NCBI GenBank assembly: GCA_026129905.1
Contig: JAHCHE010000045.1
Location: 1 to 54,307 of the forward strand
From: Bryobacteraceae bacterium
GTDB lineage: Bacteria; Acidobacteriota; Terriglobia; Bryobacterales; Bryobacteraceae
DNA length: 54,307 nucleotides
Reading direction: 5' to 3'
Position numbers and translations under genes: made by a program. The notes beneath the pieces were generated by a model that had not been told where the DNA came from, searched no databases, and saw nothing but the letters and a program-made list of their open reading frames with translations. Below are positions 44,149 through 52,049 of the stretch, piece by piece; positions within the stretch are counted from its first letter, which is position 1; every line of letters starts with the position of its first letter.

Positions 44149-46128
44149 TTACCGGACATAGCGCTCCAGCCAGTCCAGGTGGCGTTGCATGAGGTCCAGT
44201 TCGGTCTCGGGGTTGCCGGGGCCGTGGGTCATGCCGGGATAGACGACCATTTCGGCGGTGACGCCGCGGCGCTTGAGGGCGTTGTAAAATTCATAGCCTT
44301 GCGAGACGGGAACGCGCAGGTCGGCATCGCCGTGAAGGATGAGCGTCGGAGTGGCAACGCGCTTCACGTGGTACAGGGGCGAGTGTTCCAGGTACAACGG
44401 CAGGTTGTCCCACGGCTCGGCGGAGAAGTAGTCGGGAAGGAAGTCGAGGATATCGGTGACGCCGGCCATGCTCCACAAGTTGGTGACGCCGGCGCCGACG
44501 ACGGCCGCCTTGAAGCGGTTGGTCTGGGTGACGACCCAGCTTGTCATGTAGCCGCCGTAACTCCAGCCCATCACAGCCAGACGGTCCGGGTCGGCCACGC
44601 CGGTCGAGACCAGGCGATCCACTCCCGTCATCAGGTCCTCGTAGTCCTTGCCGCCCCAGTCGTTGAAGTTGGCGAAGCGGAATTCTTTGCCGTATCCGCC
44701 GGAGCCGCGGATATTCGGGCGCAGGACCGCATAGCCGCGCGCGGCGAAGCTCGCCAGGGAGTAGATGCCGGGGGCGCCGATGAAGCTCTCGTTCCACCAG
44801 CCCATCGGCCCGCCGTGGATCAGCGCGATGAGGGGATATTTCTTGCCCTCCTGGTAGCCCGCGGGCAGCGTCAGAAGTCCTTCGATTTCCAAGCCGTCGC
44901 GGGAGTTCCAGCGGACGGAGCGCGTCTCGCCGAGAGGGAGTTCCCCCAGGTCGCGGTTGGCTGAGCTGACGCGCACGGGCGCACCGCCGGAAAGGTCCAT
45001 CACGAAGGCTTCGGGCGGCTCGCTGGAACTTTCCTGGACAAAGCCGACGTACGTGCCGGAAGCGTTTAGGGCGGCGCCGCCCACTACGCCGCGGGGCACG
45101 TAGACCGGGGCGGCGACGCCATCGAGCGAAACGCCGTAAAGGATGAAGCGCGTACCCTTGGCGCCGGCGAACAGGAGGCGGCTGGAGTCGGCGGACCAGC
45201 CGAGAACGACGCCCATGGCCTTGCGGGGGATTAAGCCGGGCCAAAGCGAGAGGGAGGGTCCTCGGTCGAAGGTATCGGGGAGCGCCCGGTGGGGGCCGCC
45301 GCCGCGAGGGATGAGAGCCACCTGTTCCTCGCCAGCCCAGCGAGCCCGGTCGGCGGTCCGAAGGTAAGCGAGGAAGCGGCCGTCCGGCGAGTAGCGGGGC
45401 TCGCCTTCGGCCGCCGGTCCGCCCGCCAGGACTTCAACGGCGCCCGAGTCGAGGTCGACTTCGGAGACATCGCTCCGGGGCCAGGCATTCTCGCCGGAGT
45501 CGGGTGCGTGTTCGAATGCGATGCGGCGCGAATCGGGCGACCAGTCGAAGGCGACGACGTGGTAGGGCGCGTCAAGGATGCGGCGTAGCGGGCGTTCGCC
45601 GCCGGCGTCGTGTTCAACGGGCAGGCGCCAGAGATTGAAATTGGTCTGCTCTTCGCCGGCGACGCGAGCGACAGGACGGGGCGGGCGGGCTTTGGCCACT
45701 TCGCCAGTGGGGTCGGCGCCGGCCACAGCCACCCACTTGCCGTCGGGTGAAAGCTGGTAGGCGCCGAAGGACCCGCGCCAATCGGTCAGGCGTTCGGCTT
45801 CCCCGCCATCGATCGCGATGCGCCAGAGGTTCGTCAGGCCGGAGCGGCGCGAGAGGAAATAGAGGAAGCGGCCGTCCGGAGAGAACGAAAGCGAACCGGC
45901 GCCGGCCTCGTCGCGGGTGAGTTGGACGGGATGGGAACCGCCGGCGCGAGCCAGGAAGGCTTGCGCGAGCCAACGGCTCTTCCCCGGTTCGAGAATGGCG
46001 CGGGCTTGTGTATAGGCAGCCAGGCGGCCGTCGGGAGAGGGCGTAACGGCGCCGACCCGCCGGACCTGCATGGATGTCTGGGGCGTCCAGGCGGCGAGGC
46101 ATAGAAGAAAGGCGATCGTCATCGGCAT
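44149..46128 (-). CDS. S9 family prolyl oligopeptidase-type peptidase
   Basis: 659 residues, secreted (MPMTIAFLLCLAAWTPQTSMQ, no clear cleavage motif beyond Ala-Trp). A seven-bladed beta-propeller with repeated SPDG motifs (TPSPDGRLAAY, SFSPDGRFLYF, LSPDGKWVAVAG, YSPDGRFLAY) is followed by the alpha/beta hydrolase domain. The catalytic Ser is in MGWSYGGYMTSW, Asp in LHGDADLRVP and His in GMTHGPGN. It looks like dipeptidyl aminopeptidase/acylaminoacyl peptidase. Several such paralogues are normal in Bryobacterales. It stands alone; the dead Gfo/Idh and ceramidase genes follow. Confidence 0.93.
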   Translation of the reverse strand: MPMTIAFLLCLAAWTPQTSMQVRRVGAVTPSPDGRLAAYTQARAILEPGKSRWLAQAFLARAGGSHPVQLTRDEAGAGSLSFSPDGRFLYFLSRRSGLTNLWRIAIDGGEAERLTDWRGSFGAYQLSPDGKWVAVAGADPTGEVAKARPPRPVARVAGEEQTNFNLWRLPVEHDAGGERPLRRILDAPYHVVAFDWSPDSRRIAFEHAPDSGENAWPRSDVSEVDLDSGAVEVLAGGPAAEGEPRYSPDGRFLAYLRTADRARWAGEEQVALIPRGGGPHRALPDTFDRGPSLSLWPGLIPRKAMGVVLGWSADSSRLLFAGAKGTRFILYGVSLDGVAAPVYVPRGVVGGAALNASGTYVGFVQESSSEPPEAFVMDLSGGAPVRVSSANRDLGELPLGETRSVRWNSRDGLEIEGLLTLPAGYQEGKKYPLIALIHGGPMGWWNESFIGAPGIYSLASFAARGYAVLRPNIRGSGGYGKEFRFANFNDWGGKDYEDLMTGVDRLVSTGVADPDRLAVMGWSYGGYMTSWVVTQTNRFKAAVVGAGVTNLWSMAGVTDILDFLPDYFSAEPWDNLPLYLEHSPLYHVKRVATPTLILHGDADLRVPVSQGYEFYNALKRRGVTAEMVVYPGMTHGPGNPETELDLMQRHLDWLERYVR

Positions 46129-46184
46129 AACCGTTTATCTCATACCGGACCGGCGACGCCGACAGTGGTGAAGGCTGAAGGTGT

Positions 46185-46538
46185 TTACTGCCTGCCAATT
46201 CCCAGGAACACGATTCCCAGCAGGATCAAACCCAAACCGCAGACCTTGTTGCGCGTAAACGGCTCCCCGAAGAACAGGCGCGACCAGAACAGCGTGAACA
46301 TGTACCCGAGCGACACCATCGGGTAGAGAATGGTTAACTCGCCCTGGCGGATGCCCAGCAGGTAGAACACGGAGGAAAGCAAGTACAGCCCGACCCCGGC
46401 CGCCAGCCGCCAGTTGAGCAGCAGGGTCCTGACATCGCGATGCAATTTCCCCGCCCCGAACTTCAGGAAGACGGCGCCGAACGAGCCCACGAACGCCGCG
46501 GCGAAGACCAGGCCAATCGAAGAGAGCGGGGTCGTCAT
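46185..46538 (-). CDS. Small multidrug-resistance-like membrane protein, subunit 1
   Basis: 117 residues with four predicted membrane helices: LVFAAAFVGSFGAVFLKFG, WRLAAGVGLYLLSSVFYLLG, LTILYPMVSLGYMFTLFWSR and VCGLGLILLGIVFLGIG. It lacks the conserved membrane Glu of EmrE-type proton antiporters at the N-terminus (FGAVFLKFGAGKL), so it is closer to ArnE/ArnF or EamA-like lipid-linked sugar flippases. Its ATG overlaps the stop of the sister gene by 4 bp; the pair likely forms a heterodimer. Substrate unknown. Confidence 0.88.
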   Translation of the reverse strand: MTTPLSSIGLVFAAAFVGSFGAVFLKFGAGKLHRDVRTLLLNWRLAAGVGLYLLSSVFYLLGIRQGELTILYPMVSLGYMFTLFWSRLFFGEPFTRNKVCGLGLILLGIVFLGIGRQ

Positions 46539-46933
46539 CGCTTTCCGTTCCGGCCCAGGACCGCTACCCCGATGACGATGGTGCTGACCCCGAGAATCTT
46601 GTAGAGATTCAGCTTCTCCTGGAAGATCATCACCGAAAGCACCGTCACCCAGACGTACGACAGCGACACAATCGGGTAGAGCAAGGACAATTCCCCGTCC
46701 CGCAACGCCAGGATCAGCAGGACCGTGCTGATCCCGTAGAGAACATAGCCCCCGAACAGCGAGACGTTCGTCACGATGGCGGCGAGATTGGCGGTCGAGA
46801 ACCCGCCCGCGCCCGATTTCATCAGAATCTGGGCCGCGGCGCCTAGCAACGTGCAGCCGAAAACCAGCGCGACGGACTGGGCATGGGTAAAGCGGAACGA
46901 TGAACGCGGATGCTCTCGGGAAATGGCCGTCAA
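46535..46933 (-). CDS. Small multidrug-resistance-like membrane protein, subunit 2
   Basis: 132 residues from a TTG at 46933, chosen because GGAGG lies 4 bases upstream and because an earlier start would overlap the HyuB gene by 80 bp. Four helices: VALVFGCTLLGAAAQILMKS, VTNVSLFGGYVLYGISTVLL, LLYPIVSLSYVWVTVLSVMI and ILGVSTIVIGVAVLG. The Y-P-x-V-S-L-x-Y motif is shared with subunit 1, showing they are paralogues. The 4-bp overlap with subunit 1 implies translational coupling. Resembles ArnE/ArnF, which flip a lipid-linked sugar, but no Arn genes are present. Confidence 0.83.
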   Translation of the reverse strand: MTAISREHPRSSFRFTHAQSVALVFGCTLLGAAAQILMKSGAGGFSTANLAAIVTNVSLFGGYVLYGISTVLLILALRDGELSLLYPIVSLSYVWVTVLSVMIFQEKLNLYKILGVSTIVIGVAVLGRNGKR

Positions 46934-46952
46934 GCTGCCTCCAGGGAAACTT

Positions 46953-48554
46953 TCATGATAACGCGAGCGCCCGATTCTCAGCAGGCGGGGCGCCATGGCC
47001 GCCGCCGCCGGGCGTCTCGATGCGCAGGACATCGCCTTCCAGCGCCGTTAATGTGGTTTTCCCCGCCAGCGGAATTCTCTTGCCGCCGCGGATCAGGGAA
47101 TTTCGCCCCGGTTTGCCCGCGCCGCCGCCACCAAGGCCATAGGGACCCTGGGCGCGCCGGTCGCTGAGGAGGGTGATCTCGCACGGGGCAAGGAATTCCA
47201 GTTCGCGTACGATGCCGTCGCCGCCCCGGCGGGCGCCAGGTCCGCCCGAACCGGCGCGGATACGATAGGCGGCGACCCGGACGGGATACTGGTGTTCGAA
47301 CGCCTCGATGGGCGTGTTCCAACTGTTGGTCATGTGCGTGTGCACCGCGCTGAGCCCGCCGGAGCGCGCGCTTGCCCCCATGCCGCCGGCGATCGTCTCA
47401 TAGTAGGCAAATGGCCGGTTGCGGAACGGGTCTCTTCCGCCCAGGCTGAGATTGTTCATCGTTCCCGAACTGGCGGCCGGGATGCGCTCCGGCGCCGCCT
47501 GGGCGAGGGCGCCCAGCAGGGCGTCCGTAATCCGCTGCGACGTCTCGACGTTCCCCGCCGCCATGGCCGCCGGCGGCCTTGCGTTCACCACTGTGCCTTC
47601 CGGCGCAATCACCGTCACGGGCCTCATCAATCCGGAGGTGAACGGCGCCTCCTCCTCAAGCAGGCAGCGGAAGACGTACGTGACTGCCGCAAGGGTCACC
47701 GCGAAATTCGCGTTGACGGGGCCGGCGGTCTGCGGATCGGTTCCACTGAAATCCACTACGGCTGAGTGACCTGCGATACGAATTGTTACCCGAATTCTCA
47801 CCGGGCGGCCGCTGACGCCGTCGTCGTCGAGCGAATCTTCGAACCGGTACGTCCCGCGGGGAAGTTTCGCCAGCGCCGCCCGCATCATTCGCTCCGTATA
47901 GTCCTGAAGCGCCAGCATGTTGCGCGCCACTCGCCGCGGCCCGAATCGGGCGGTTACCTCTGTCAGCCGGTCCGCTCCCCGTTGGATACTCATCCACTGC
48001 GCCAGCAGGTCGCCCTCGCGTTCTTCCGGCGTGCGGACATTGGAGCGGATGAGATCGAGGATATCCCGCCGGATTCGGCCCCGGCTCGCCAGCAGTAGCG
48101 GCGGAATGCGGATGCCCTCCTGATAGATCTCCCGCGCCAGCGGCATCGACCCCGGACTGATGCCCCCCACGTCGGAGTGGTGCGCCCGGTTCGCCAGCAG
48201 GAATTGCGGCGTCCGCCGCCCTTTAAGGAAGACGCCCGAGACGGCGGTGATATCCGGCAGGTGCGTCCCGCCCTGAAACGGATCGTTCAGAATCGCGACG
48301 TCGCCGGGCTGAAGCCGAATCCGCTCCATCGCGCAGCGCACCGACAGCGGCATCGCTCCCAGGTGGACCGGCATGTGGTCGCCCATCGCCGCCGTCTCGC
48401 CCCCGGCATCGTAAATGGCGCAGGAATAGTCCCTCCGCTCCTTGATGTTCGCCGAAAAGGCCGTCTTGCGCAGCACGATGCCCATCTCCTCGCAGATCGA
48501 CGCGAGCAGGTGCCGGAACAACTCGAGTTCGATGGGGTTCGTTGCGCCTGTCAT
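46953..48554 (-). CDS. hyuB: Hydantoinase B/oxoprolinase family protein
   Basis: 533 residues from the ATG at 48554, which overlaps the BNR gene stop by 4 bp (ATGA). Family signatures are PIELELFRHLLASICEEMG, VLRKTAFSANIKERRDYSCA, GGTHLPDITAVSGVF, ANRAHHSDVGGISPGSMP, VDFSGTDPQTAGPVNAN and the C-terminal GGGGHGAPP. HyuB acts with HyuA to hydrolyse hydantoins or 5-oxoproline using ATP. No hyuA is in the window; the upstream gene is unrelated, so the partner must be elsewhere or the protein acts differently. Length about normal (500-560). The 3' end is 19 bp from the SMR-like subunit 2 start. Confidence 0.92.
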   Translation of the reverse strand: MTGATNPIELELFRHLLASICEEMGIVLRKTAFSANIKERRDYSCAIYDAGGETAAMGDHMPVHLGAMPLSVRCAMERIRLQPGDVAILNDPFQGGTHLPDITAVSGVFLKGRRTPQFLLANRAHHSDVGGISPGSMPLAREIYQEGIRIPPLLLASRGRIRRDILDLIRSNVRTPEEREGDLLAQWMSIQRGADRLTEVTARFGPRRVARNMLALQDYTERMMRAALAKLPRGTYRFEDSLDDDGVSGRPVRIRVTIRIAGHSAVVDFSGTDPQTAGPVNANFAVTLAAVTYVFRCLLEEEAPFTSGLMRPVTVIAPEGTVVNARPPAAMAAGNVETSQRITDALLGALAQAAPERIPAASSGTMNNLSLGGRDPFRNRPFAYYETIAGGMGASARSGGLSAVHTHMTNSWNTPIEAFEHQYPVRVAAYRIRAGSGGPGARRGGDGIVRELEFLAPCEITLLSDRRAQGPYGLGGGGAGKPGRNSLIRGGKRIPLAGKTTLTALEGDVLRIETPGGGGHGAPPAENRALALS

Positions 48555-49594
48555 CGGGGACGAGGGACGTCCAGAAACTCGTTCCTTCGGGGCTTCTTCT
48601 CTTCGGCGGGCTTCCGCGGAGGCGTCCGGCGCGTGCCGGGCAGTTGAAAGACGCCGCCGGGCGCGGTGGGCAATTCCTCCGGCAGCGCTTCCTGTTCCGT
48701 GGGTTCCGGCTGCGGTTCCGGCCGTTCTTCTTCTTCCTTCGGCGCGCACGCGCCCGGCTCCACCGCGAACGCCGCGACCGCGTTCCACGCCGCGCCCTGC
48801 CGCTGCTCGACGCGCCAGGAATGCGAGGCGGCGTCTTCGCGGAGGCGCCATTCCGGATTCGCCGCCATCGGCCTGGCGCGCGTCTTGATCGGTTCCGGGC
48901 TTACCTCGCGGATCATCCAGTCCGCGCCGCCGGTCATCGTCTCGTAGCGCTCGTACCGCGAGCCCGCGTCCGACGCGTAGACGCGGTCGACGATCAGACC
49001 GCCCGCCCGTTCGTCTTCAAACCAGAACTCCTCGATCACCGAGATCCGCTGATCGTCGAAAACGTTGCGGCGCCGCCAGTGCTCGCCGCCATCGGTGGTG
49101 AGCAGGAAAAACGGGTCCCGCGGCGGCAGGCTCAACATCTGTCCCGAAACCCATCCGTTCTGCGTTCCGCGAAAGTGGATGACGTCGAGACCGGCCCCTT
49201 TGATGCGTTCGGCCGGCTCGGCCCAGGTCTGGCCGCCGTCCGGGCTGGCCAGCAGAATCGAATACATCGTCGAGTGCCGGTTGTGCAGATTACCCGCGGC
49301 GAAAATCTTCGTTCCCGCCGCGGCAACTGACGAAAGCTGCAGAAAAACCGGACAGGGCGCTTCCGCGGAACAGGCTTCGCCGAACGTCTGCAAGTCGTCC
49401 CGCTGGCATTCGAAAGGGATGCGCAGCGGTTGTCCCTCGTACCGCAGCGCGGGCTCGCCGGACGCCTCCGTCTTCGCCTCGTCGGACGGCTGCGCCGGAA
49501 GCGCCATCCAACAGGCCGTGAGAGCCGCGCACAACCAAGGGGCCAGAGGCCATCGCCTCGCGCGTTGCCTCGTTCCCGCAGCGCCGCCCGTCAT
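48551..49594 (-). CDS. Secreted BNR-repeat beta-propeller protein
   Basis: 347 residues. I start at the ATG 49594, which leads into a membrane-targeting segment (WPLAPWLCAALTACWMALPA); the frame is open further up. Asp-box repeats SPDGGQTWAEP and TTDGGEHWRRR, plus a third in VSGQ context, indicate a sialidase/Ycf48-like propeller. Two cysteines (C-x6-C-x3-C around FGEACSAEAPC) may bond. The last 80 residues are Pro/Glu-rich and basic at the end (EPQPEPTEQE, PRKPAEEKKPRR), a likely disordered tail. Function unknown. Its stop overlaps the HyuB start, so the two are co-transcribed despite no obvious functional link. Confidence 0.78.
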   Translation of the reverse strand: MTGGAAGTRQRARRWPLAPWLCAALTACWMALPAQPSDEAKTEASGEPALRYEGQPLRIPFECQRDDLQTFGEACSAEAPCPVFLQLSSVAAAGTKIFAAGNLHNRHSTMYSILLASPDGGQTWAEPAERIKGAGLDVIHFRGTQNGWVSGQMLSLPPRDPFFLLTTDGGEHWRRRNVFDDQRISVIEEFWFEDERAGGLIVDRVYASDAGSRYERYETMTGGADWMIREVSPEPIKTRARPMAANPEWRLREDAASHSWRVEQRQGAAWNAVAAFAVEPGACAPKEEEERPEPQPEPTEQEALPEELPTAPGGVFQLPGTRRTPPRKPAEEKKPRRNEFLDVPRPR

Positions 49595-49711
49595 CCCGCA
49601 CTTGAATTGTAACCAAACCGCCGGGCCAACCGCCGCAGACTTGGGCCAAGCCTCGCGAAAATGTCTGAGAACACCGGCGCCCGCGCCGCACTGTATAGTC
49701 AACTCGACGAC

Positions 49712-49757
49712 GCTGCCGCCCGCCTTTCCTCCGGTTGCCAAAGAAAAGGGCGGCAGC
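49712..49757. other. Perfect 10-bp inverted repeat before the 49830 gene
   Basis: GCTGCCGCCC (49712-49721) and GGGCGGCAGC (49748-49757) are fully complementary with a 26-base loop. It lies in the divergent space between the BNR gene and the hypothetical gene at 49830. It could be an operator, a terminator on either strand or an mRNA 5' hairpin; the loop contains CTTTCC/GGTTGCC with no known motif. Confidence 0.5.
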
Positions 49758-49829
49758 ATGTCGTCGCCCCGCCCGTCTTATCATGAGTGAGGCGCCCGCC
49801 TCCGCCGCGGCGCTTCGAAAAAGGCAACC

Positions 49830-50243
49830 ATGATCGACTGGCTCGCGCTCTTCCGGCGGAAAAAGCCCGCGCCGCTCAGCGGCGCCCCGGCCGTTCGCCG
49901 GCAGAAGAACTACTCCGCGGACAGCGGCTACGTGTATCAGTACTTTTACGACGGGTTTCGCCCGGCCGACCGCGCCGGAGCGCAAGGAATCGACTATGTG
50001 TTCGACGTCTCCGCCGACCGTCACTCGTCGTTTCCCGTGACCGTCTTCGTCGCCGACCCGGCCATCCAGGACTGGGAACGCGAGCACGGCCGCGAACTCA
50101 GCGCCACCGAGCGGTACGCCGTGGCCAAGCTGGCGCTCTTTCAAGCCTTCGACGAACGCGCCGCCCCGGCCGAGATGCGCGAACCGGTCCACGTGCGCCA
50201 AGCCGACCTCGCGGGAATTCTCGAACGCCTCGACGTGGAGTAA
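49830..50243 (+). CDS. Conserved hypothetical protein
   Basis: 137 residues. A basic N-terminus (WLALFRRKKPAPLSG) precedes a compact alpha/beta domain: NYSADSGYVYQYFYDGFRPA, YVFDVSADRHSSFPVTVFVA, IQDWEREHGRELSATERYAV and AKLALFQAFDERAAP. No family assigned with confidence. A partial, decayed copy of its last third lies 880 bp downstream (50998-51093) on the far side of the toxin-antitoxin remnant. The ATG is at 49830; a GTG 23 bases earlier is unlikely. It may be under the hairpin at 49712. Confidence 0.72.
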   Translation: MIDWLALFRRKKPAPLSGAPAVRRQKNYSADSGYVYQYFYDGFRPADRAGAQGIDYVFDVSADRHSSFPVTVFVADPAIQDWEREHGRELSATERYAVAKLALFQAFDERAAPAEMREPVHVRQADLAGILERLDVE

Positions 50244-50337
50244 TCGCGCGCTTTTGCATCCTGTGGGGAGAGAGGGTGCAAATTGCCGCTAGAAAATTGC
50301 CGCTTAAATGGAGGCAAATTACCAGGGAGGTCCAGAC

Positions 50338-50571
50338 ATGGCCGAGTTGAGCCAGGGCCATACGGAGGAATCGGACACGGCCGTGCGCGTAGCCAGGGTC
50401 ACCGCCATGGCCGAGCAGGCATTCGGTGAACAGGAGCGGGCATGGCGCTGGCTGCGGAAACCAAAACGTCACTTCAACGGTAAGACGCCTATGGAGATGC
50501 TGGCGACGGAGGCCGGCGCCAGATTGGTTGAGAACATGATCGCGCAAATCGAACACGGCATGGCCGCTTGA
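50338..50571 (+). CDS. Xre/MbcA/ParS-type antitoxin
   Basis: 77 residues from the ATG at 50338, which has GGGAGG at proper spacing; an in-frame ATG at 50308 would add 10 residues. The C-terminal toxin-binding domain is clear: MAEQAFGEQERAWRWLRKPK, HFNGKTPMEMLATEAGARLV and ENMIAQIEHG, the MbcA/ParS/Xre family (DUF2384). The N-terminal Xre DNA-binding domain is truncated or absent. These antitoxins pair with RES toxins that degrade NAD+. Here the toxin gene that follows directly is decayed. Confidence 0.9.
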   Translation: MAELSQGHTEESDTAVRVARVTAMAEQAFGEQERAWRWLRKPKRHFNGKTPMEMLATEAGARLVENMIAQIEHGMAA

Positions 50572-50978
50572 TACTTTGGTATCAGTAACCATCTCAGTCT
50601 GGATGGCGGCGGGGGTCTCCGGGCGCCGGGCCGGAAGCATACGCGCGGCCACCGGTTTGTCTATTGCGCCACTAACCGGCGACGGCGCTGCTGGAAATTC
50701 TCGTACATGCCGGGATCGATATCGAGGACATTCCGGTCAGCCTTCGCTACCTCGAAATCGACGCGCCGGATTCCATCTCCATCGAGACAGTAGATGGTAA
50801 AGCGCTTTCCAGAAACTGGACTTCGAACCTCGAGGCCACGCGCAGGACCGGAGATGCATGGCTACGCTCCCAACGTCCGTGACGTGGAACGTTCTGGTAA
50901 ATCCACGGCATCCCGACAGCTCGCAAGTCCGGGCGATTCACACCGTACGAGCACGCTATCGATGCGCGATTGCTTTGA
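50570..50978 (+). pseudogene. Decayed RES-domain toxin gene
   Basis: Reading across frames gives an almost complete RES protein: YFGISNHLSLDGGGGLRA, then GHRFVYCATN, LLEILVHAGIDIEDIPVSL, RYLEIDAPDSISIETVDG, TSNLEATRRTGDAWLRS, then TWNVLVNPRHPDSSQVR and YEHAIDARLL stop at 50976-50978. Three frame breaks are visible: a 2-base loss near 50583 (TGG(CG)TATC), a 1-base loss near 50675 (AACCGG for AACCCGG), and a deletion of about 10 residues near 50870. The start overlapped the antitoxin stop. RES toxins hydrolyse NAD+; this one cannot. The antitoxin is intact, so the module has lost its poison first. Confidence 0.85.
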
Positions 50979-50997
50979 CCCCGCCTTCCGTGTGGGC

Positions 50998-51093
50998 TAC
51001 GCCTTTGCCAAACTCGCGCTCCCTCAAGCCCTCGACGAGCGCGCGGTCCCGCCCTGCCCCAGATGCGCAACCGGTCCAGTGTGCGCCCCCCGG
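50998..51093 (+). pseudogene. Degenerate partial copy of the 49830 gene
   Basis: Bases 50998-51093 align by eye with 50115-50210 of the upstream hypothetical gene at roughly three quarters identity: TACGCC-TTGCCAAACTCGC against TACGCCGTGGCCAAGCTGGC, then CTCGACGAGCGCGC against TTCGACGAACGCGC, then ATGCGCAACCGGTCCA against ATGCGCGAACCGGTCCA. In one frame it still reads YAFAKLALPQALDERAVP before frameshifting. The two copies flank the antitoxin/RES pair as direct repeats of about 95 bp, suggesting insertion of the module with partial duplication of its neighbour. Confidence 0.7.
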
Positions 51094-51333
51094 CGCCCTC
51101 GCTGTTAAGCTACGAACTCCTCGGCGCAGATCGATCGCGCCCGAACCCCACCTCTCTCCACAGCGAAACCGTCAACCGCCGTCGCGCCCTTTTCTTTCAT
51201 GCGGATTTTCCATTCCTTTCTGTTTATTGAAGGAACTTGCGTTTTTAGTCAATATTAAACTCAGAAAATTATCTTGCATTTCACATCGAGTCGGCTTAAG
51301 ATCCTATTGTACGTTTTTCGATTGGAGTTGCTC
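51094..51333. other. Gene-free spacer
   Basis: No protein of its own. The AT-rich run at about 51195-51320 (TTTCTTTCATGCGGATTTTCC and TTTAGTCAATATTAAAC) is likely the promoter region of the downstream exported protein, with TTGGAG four to five bases before its ATG. Confidence 0.4.
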
Positions 51334-52039
51334 ATGCCGACCTTCTCATCCCCCCCCGGCGCAAATTACTGACCGGCTTGGCCCTCGCCTGGATGGCCTC
51401 CGTTCGCCCGCCCCCGCCTGGGGCCAGTGGATCGGCACAAATCCACTCTGGACCAACAGTACCGTCGGGATCGGAACCTCTAGCCCGTCCACCATGCTCC
51501 AAGTTGTCGGCAATCTGGCGGCCTGGCAAACCAACAACGGTTTCGTGCAGTTGTGGGCCGATAACGCCGTCATCTGGCGGAGCGGCAACGGCAACGCCTC
51601 CCTGCGCTTCGGCAGCGCCACCAACCTGACCGCCGGCAGTTGGTCCGAAAAGATGCGCATCGCCGACTCCGGCAACGTCGGCATCGGAACGGGCAACCCG
51701 CAGTACAAGCTCGCCGTCAACGGCGTGATCGGCGCCAAGGAGGTCATCGTCACCAATACCGGATGGCCGGACTACGTCTTCCGTCCCGGCTACCCCCTTC
51801 GGCCGTTGAGCGAAGTCAGCGCCTATATCCAGGCGCACCGCCATCTGCCGGACATTCCCTCCCAGTCTGAAGTCGAGCAACAGGGCATCGGCGTGGGCGA
51901 CATGCAAGCCCGGCTGCTGGCCAAGGTCGAGGAACTCACGCTCCACCTGATTCGGCAGGACCGGGAGAATCGGGAACTTCGCCGCCGCGTGGCGCAACTG
52001 GAGACCCGCGTAGCCGCCGCCCCGCCGGCAGGCCGGTAA
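51334..52039 (+). CDS. Tail-fibre-like surface protein with C-terminal intramolecular chaperone-type domain, frame-disrupted start
   Basis: The main reading frame from about 51391 to 52039 encodes VGIGTSSPSTMLQVVGN, SWSEKMRIADSGNVGIG, NPQYKLAVNGVIGAKEVIV and TGWPDYVFRPGYPL, ending in a coiled coil (LLAKVEELTLHLIRQDRENR). This is the pattern of S74/chaperone-type domains in trimeric fibres: VGIGT repeats, then YKLAVNG and PDIPSQSEVEQQGIGVGDMQ. The ATG at 51334 (GGAG just before it) starts MPTFSS but hits a stop after an 8-C run (51350-51357); with one more C it would read RRKLLTGLALAWMASV, a good signal peptide, and a second frame change near 51415 would enter the main frame. Either phase variation or decay/assembly error. 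Confidence 0.75.
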
Positions 52040-52049
52040 GGGAGCCGCC

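Noticed and set aside
50576-50800. 74-codon frame inside the RES remnant
   Set aside because: It is an out-of-frame reading of the decayed toxin, not a separate gene.
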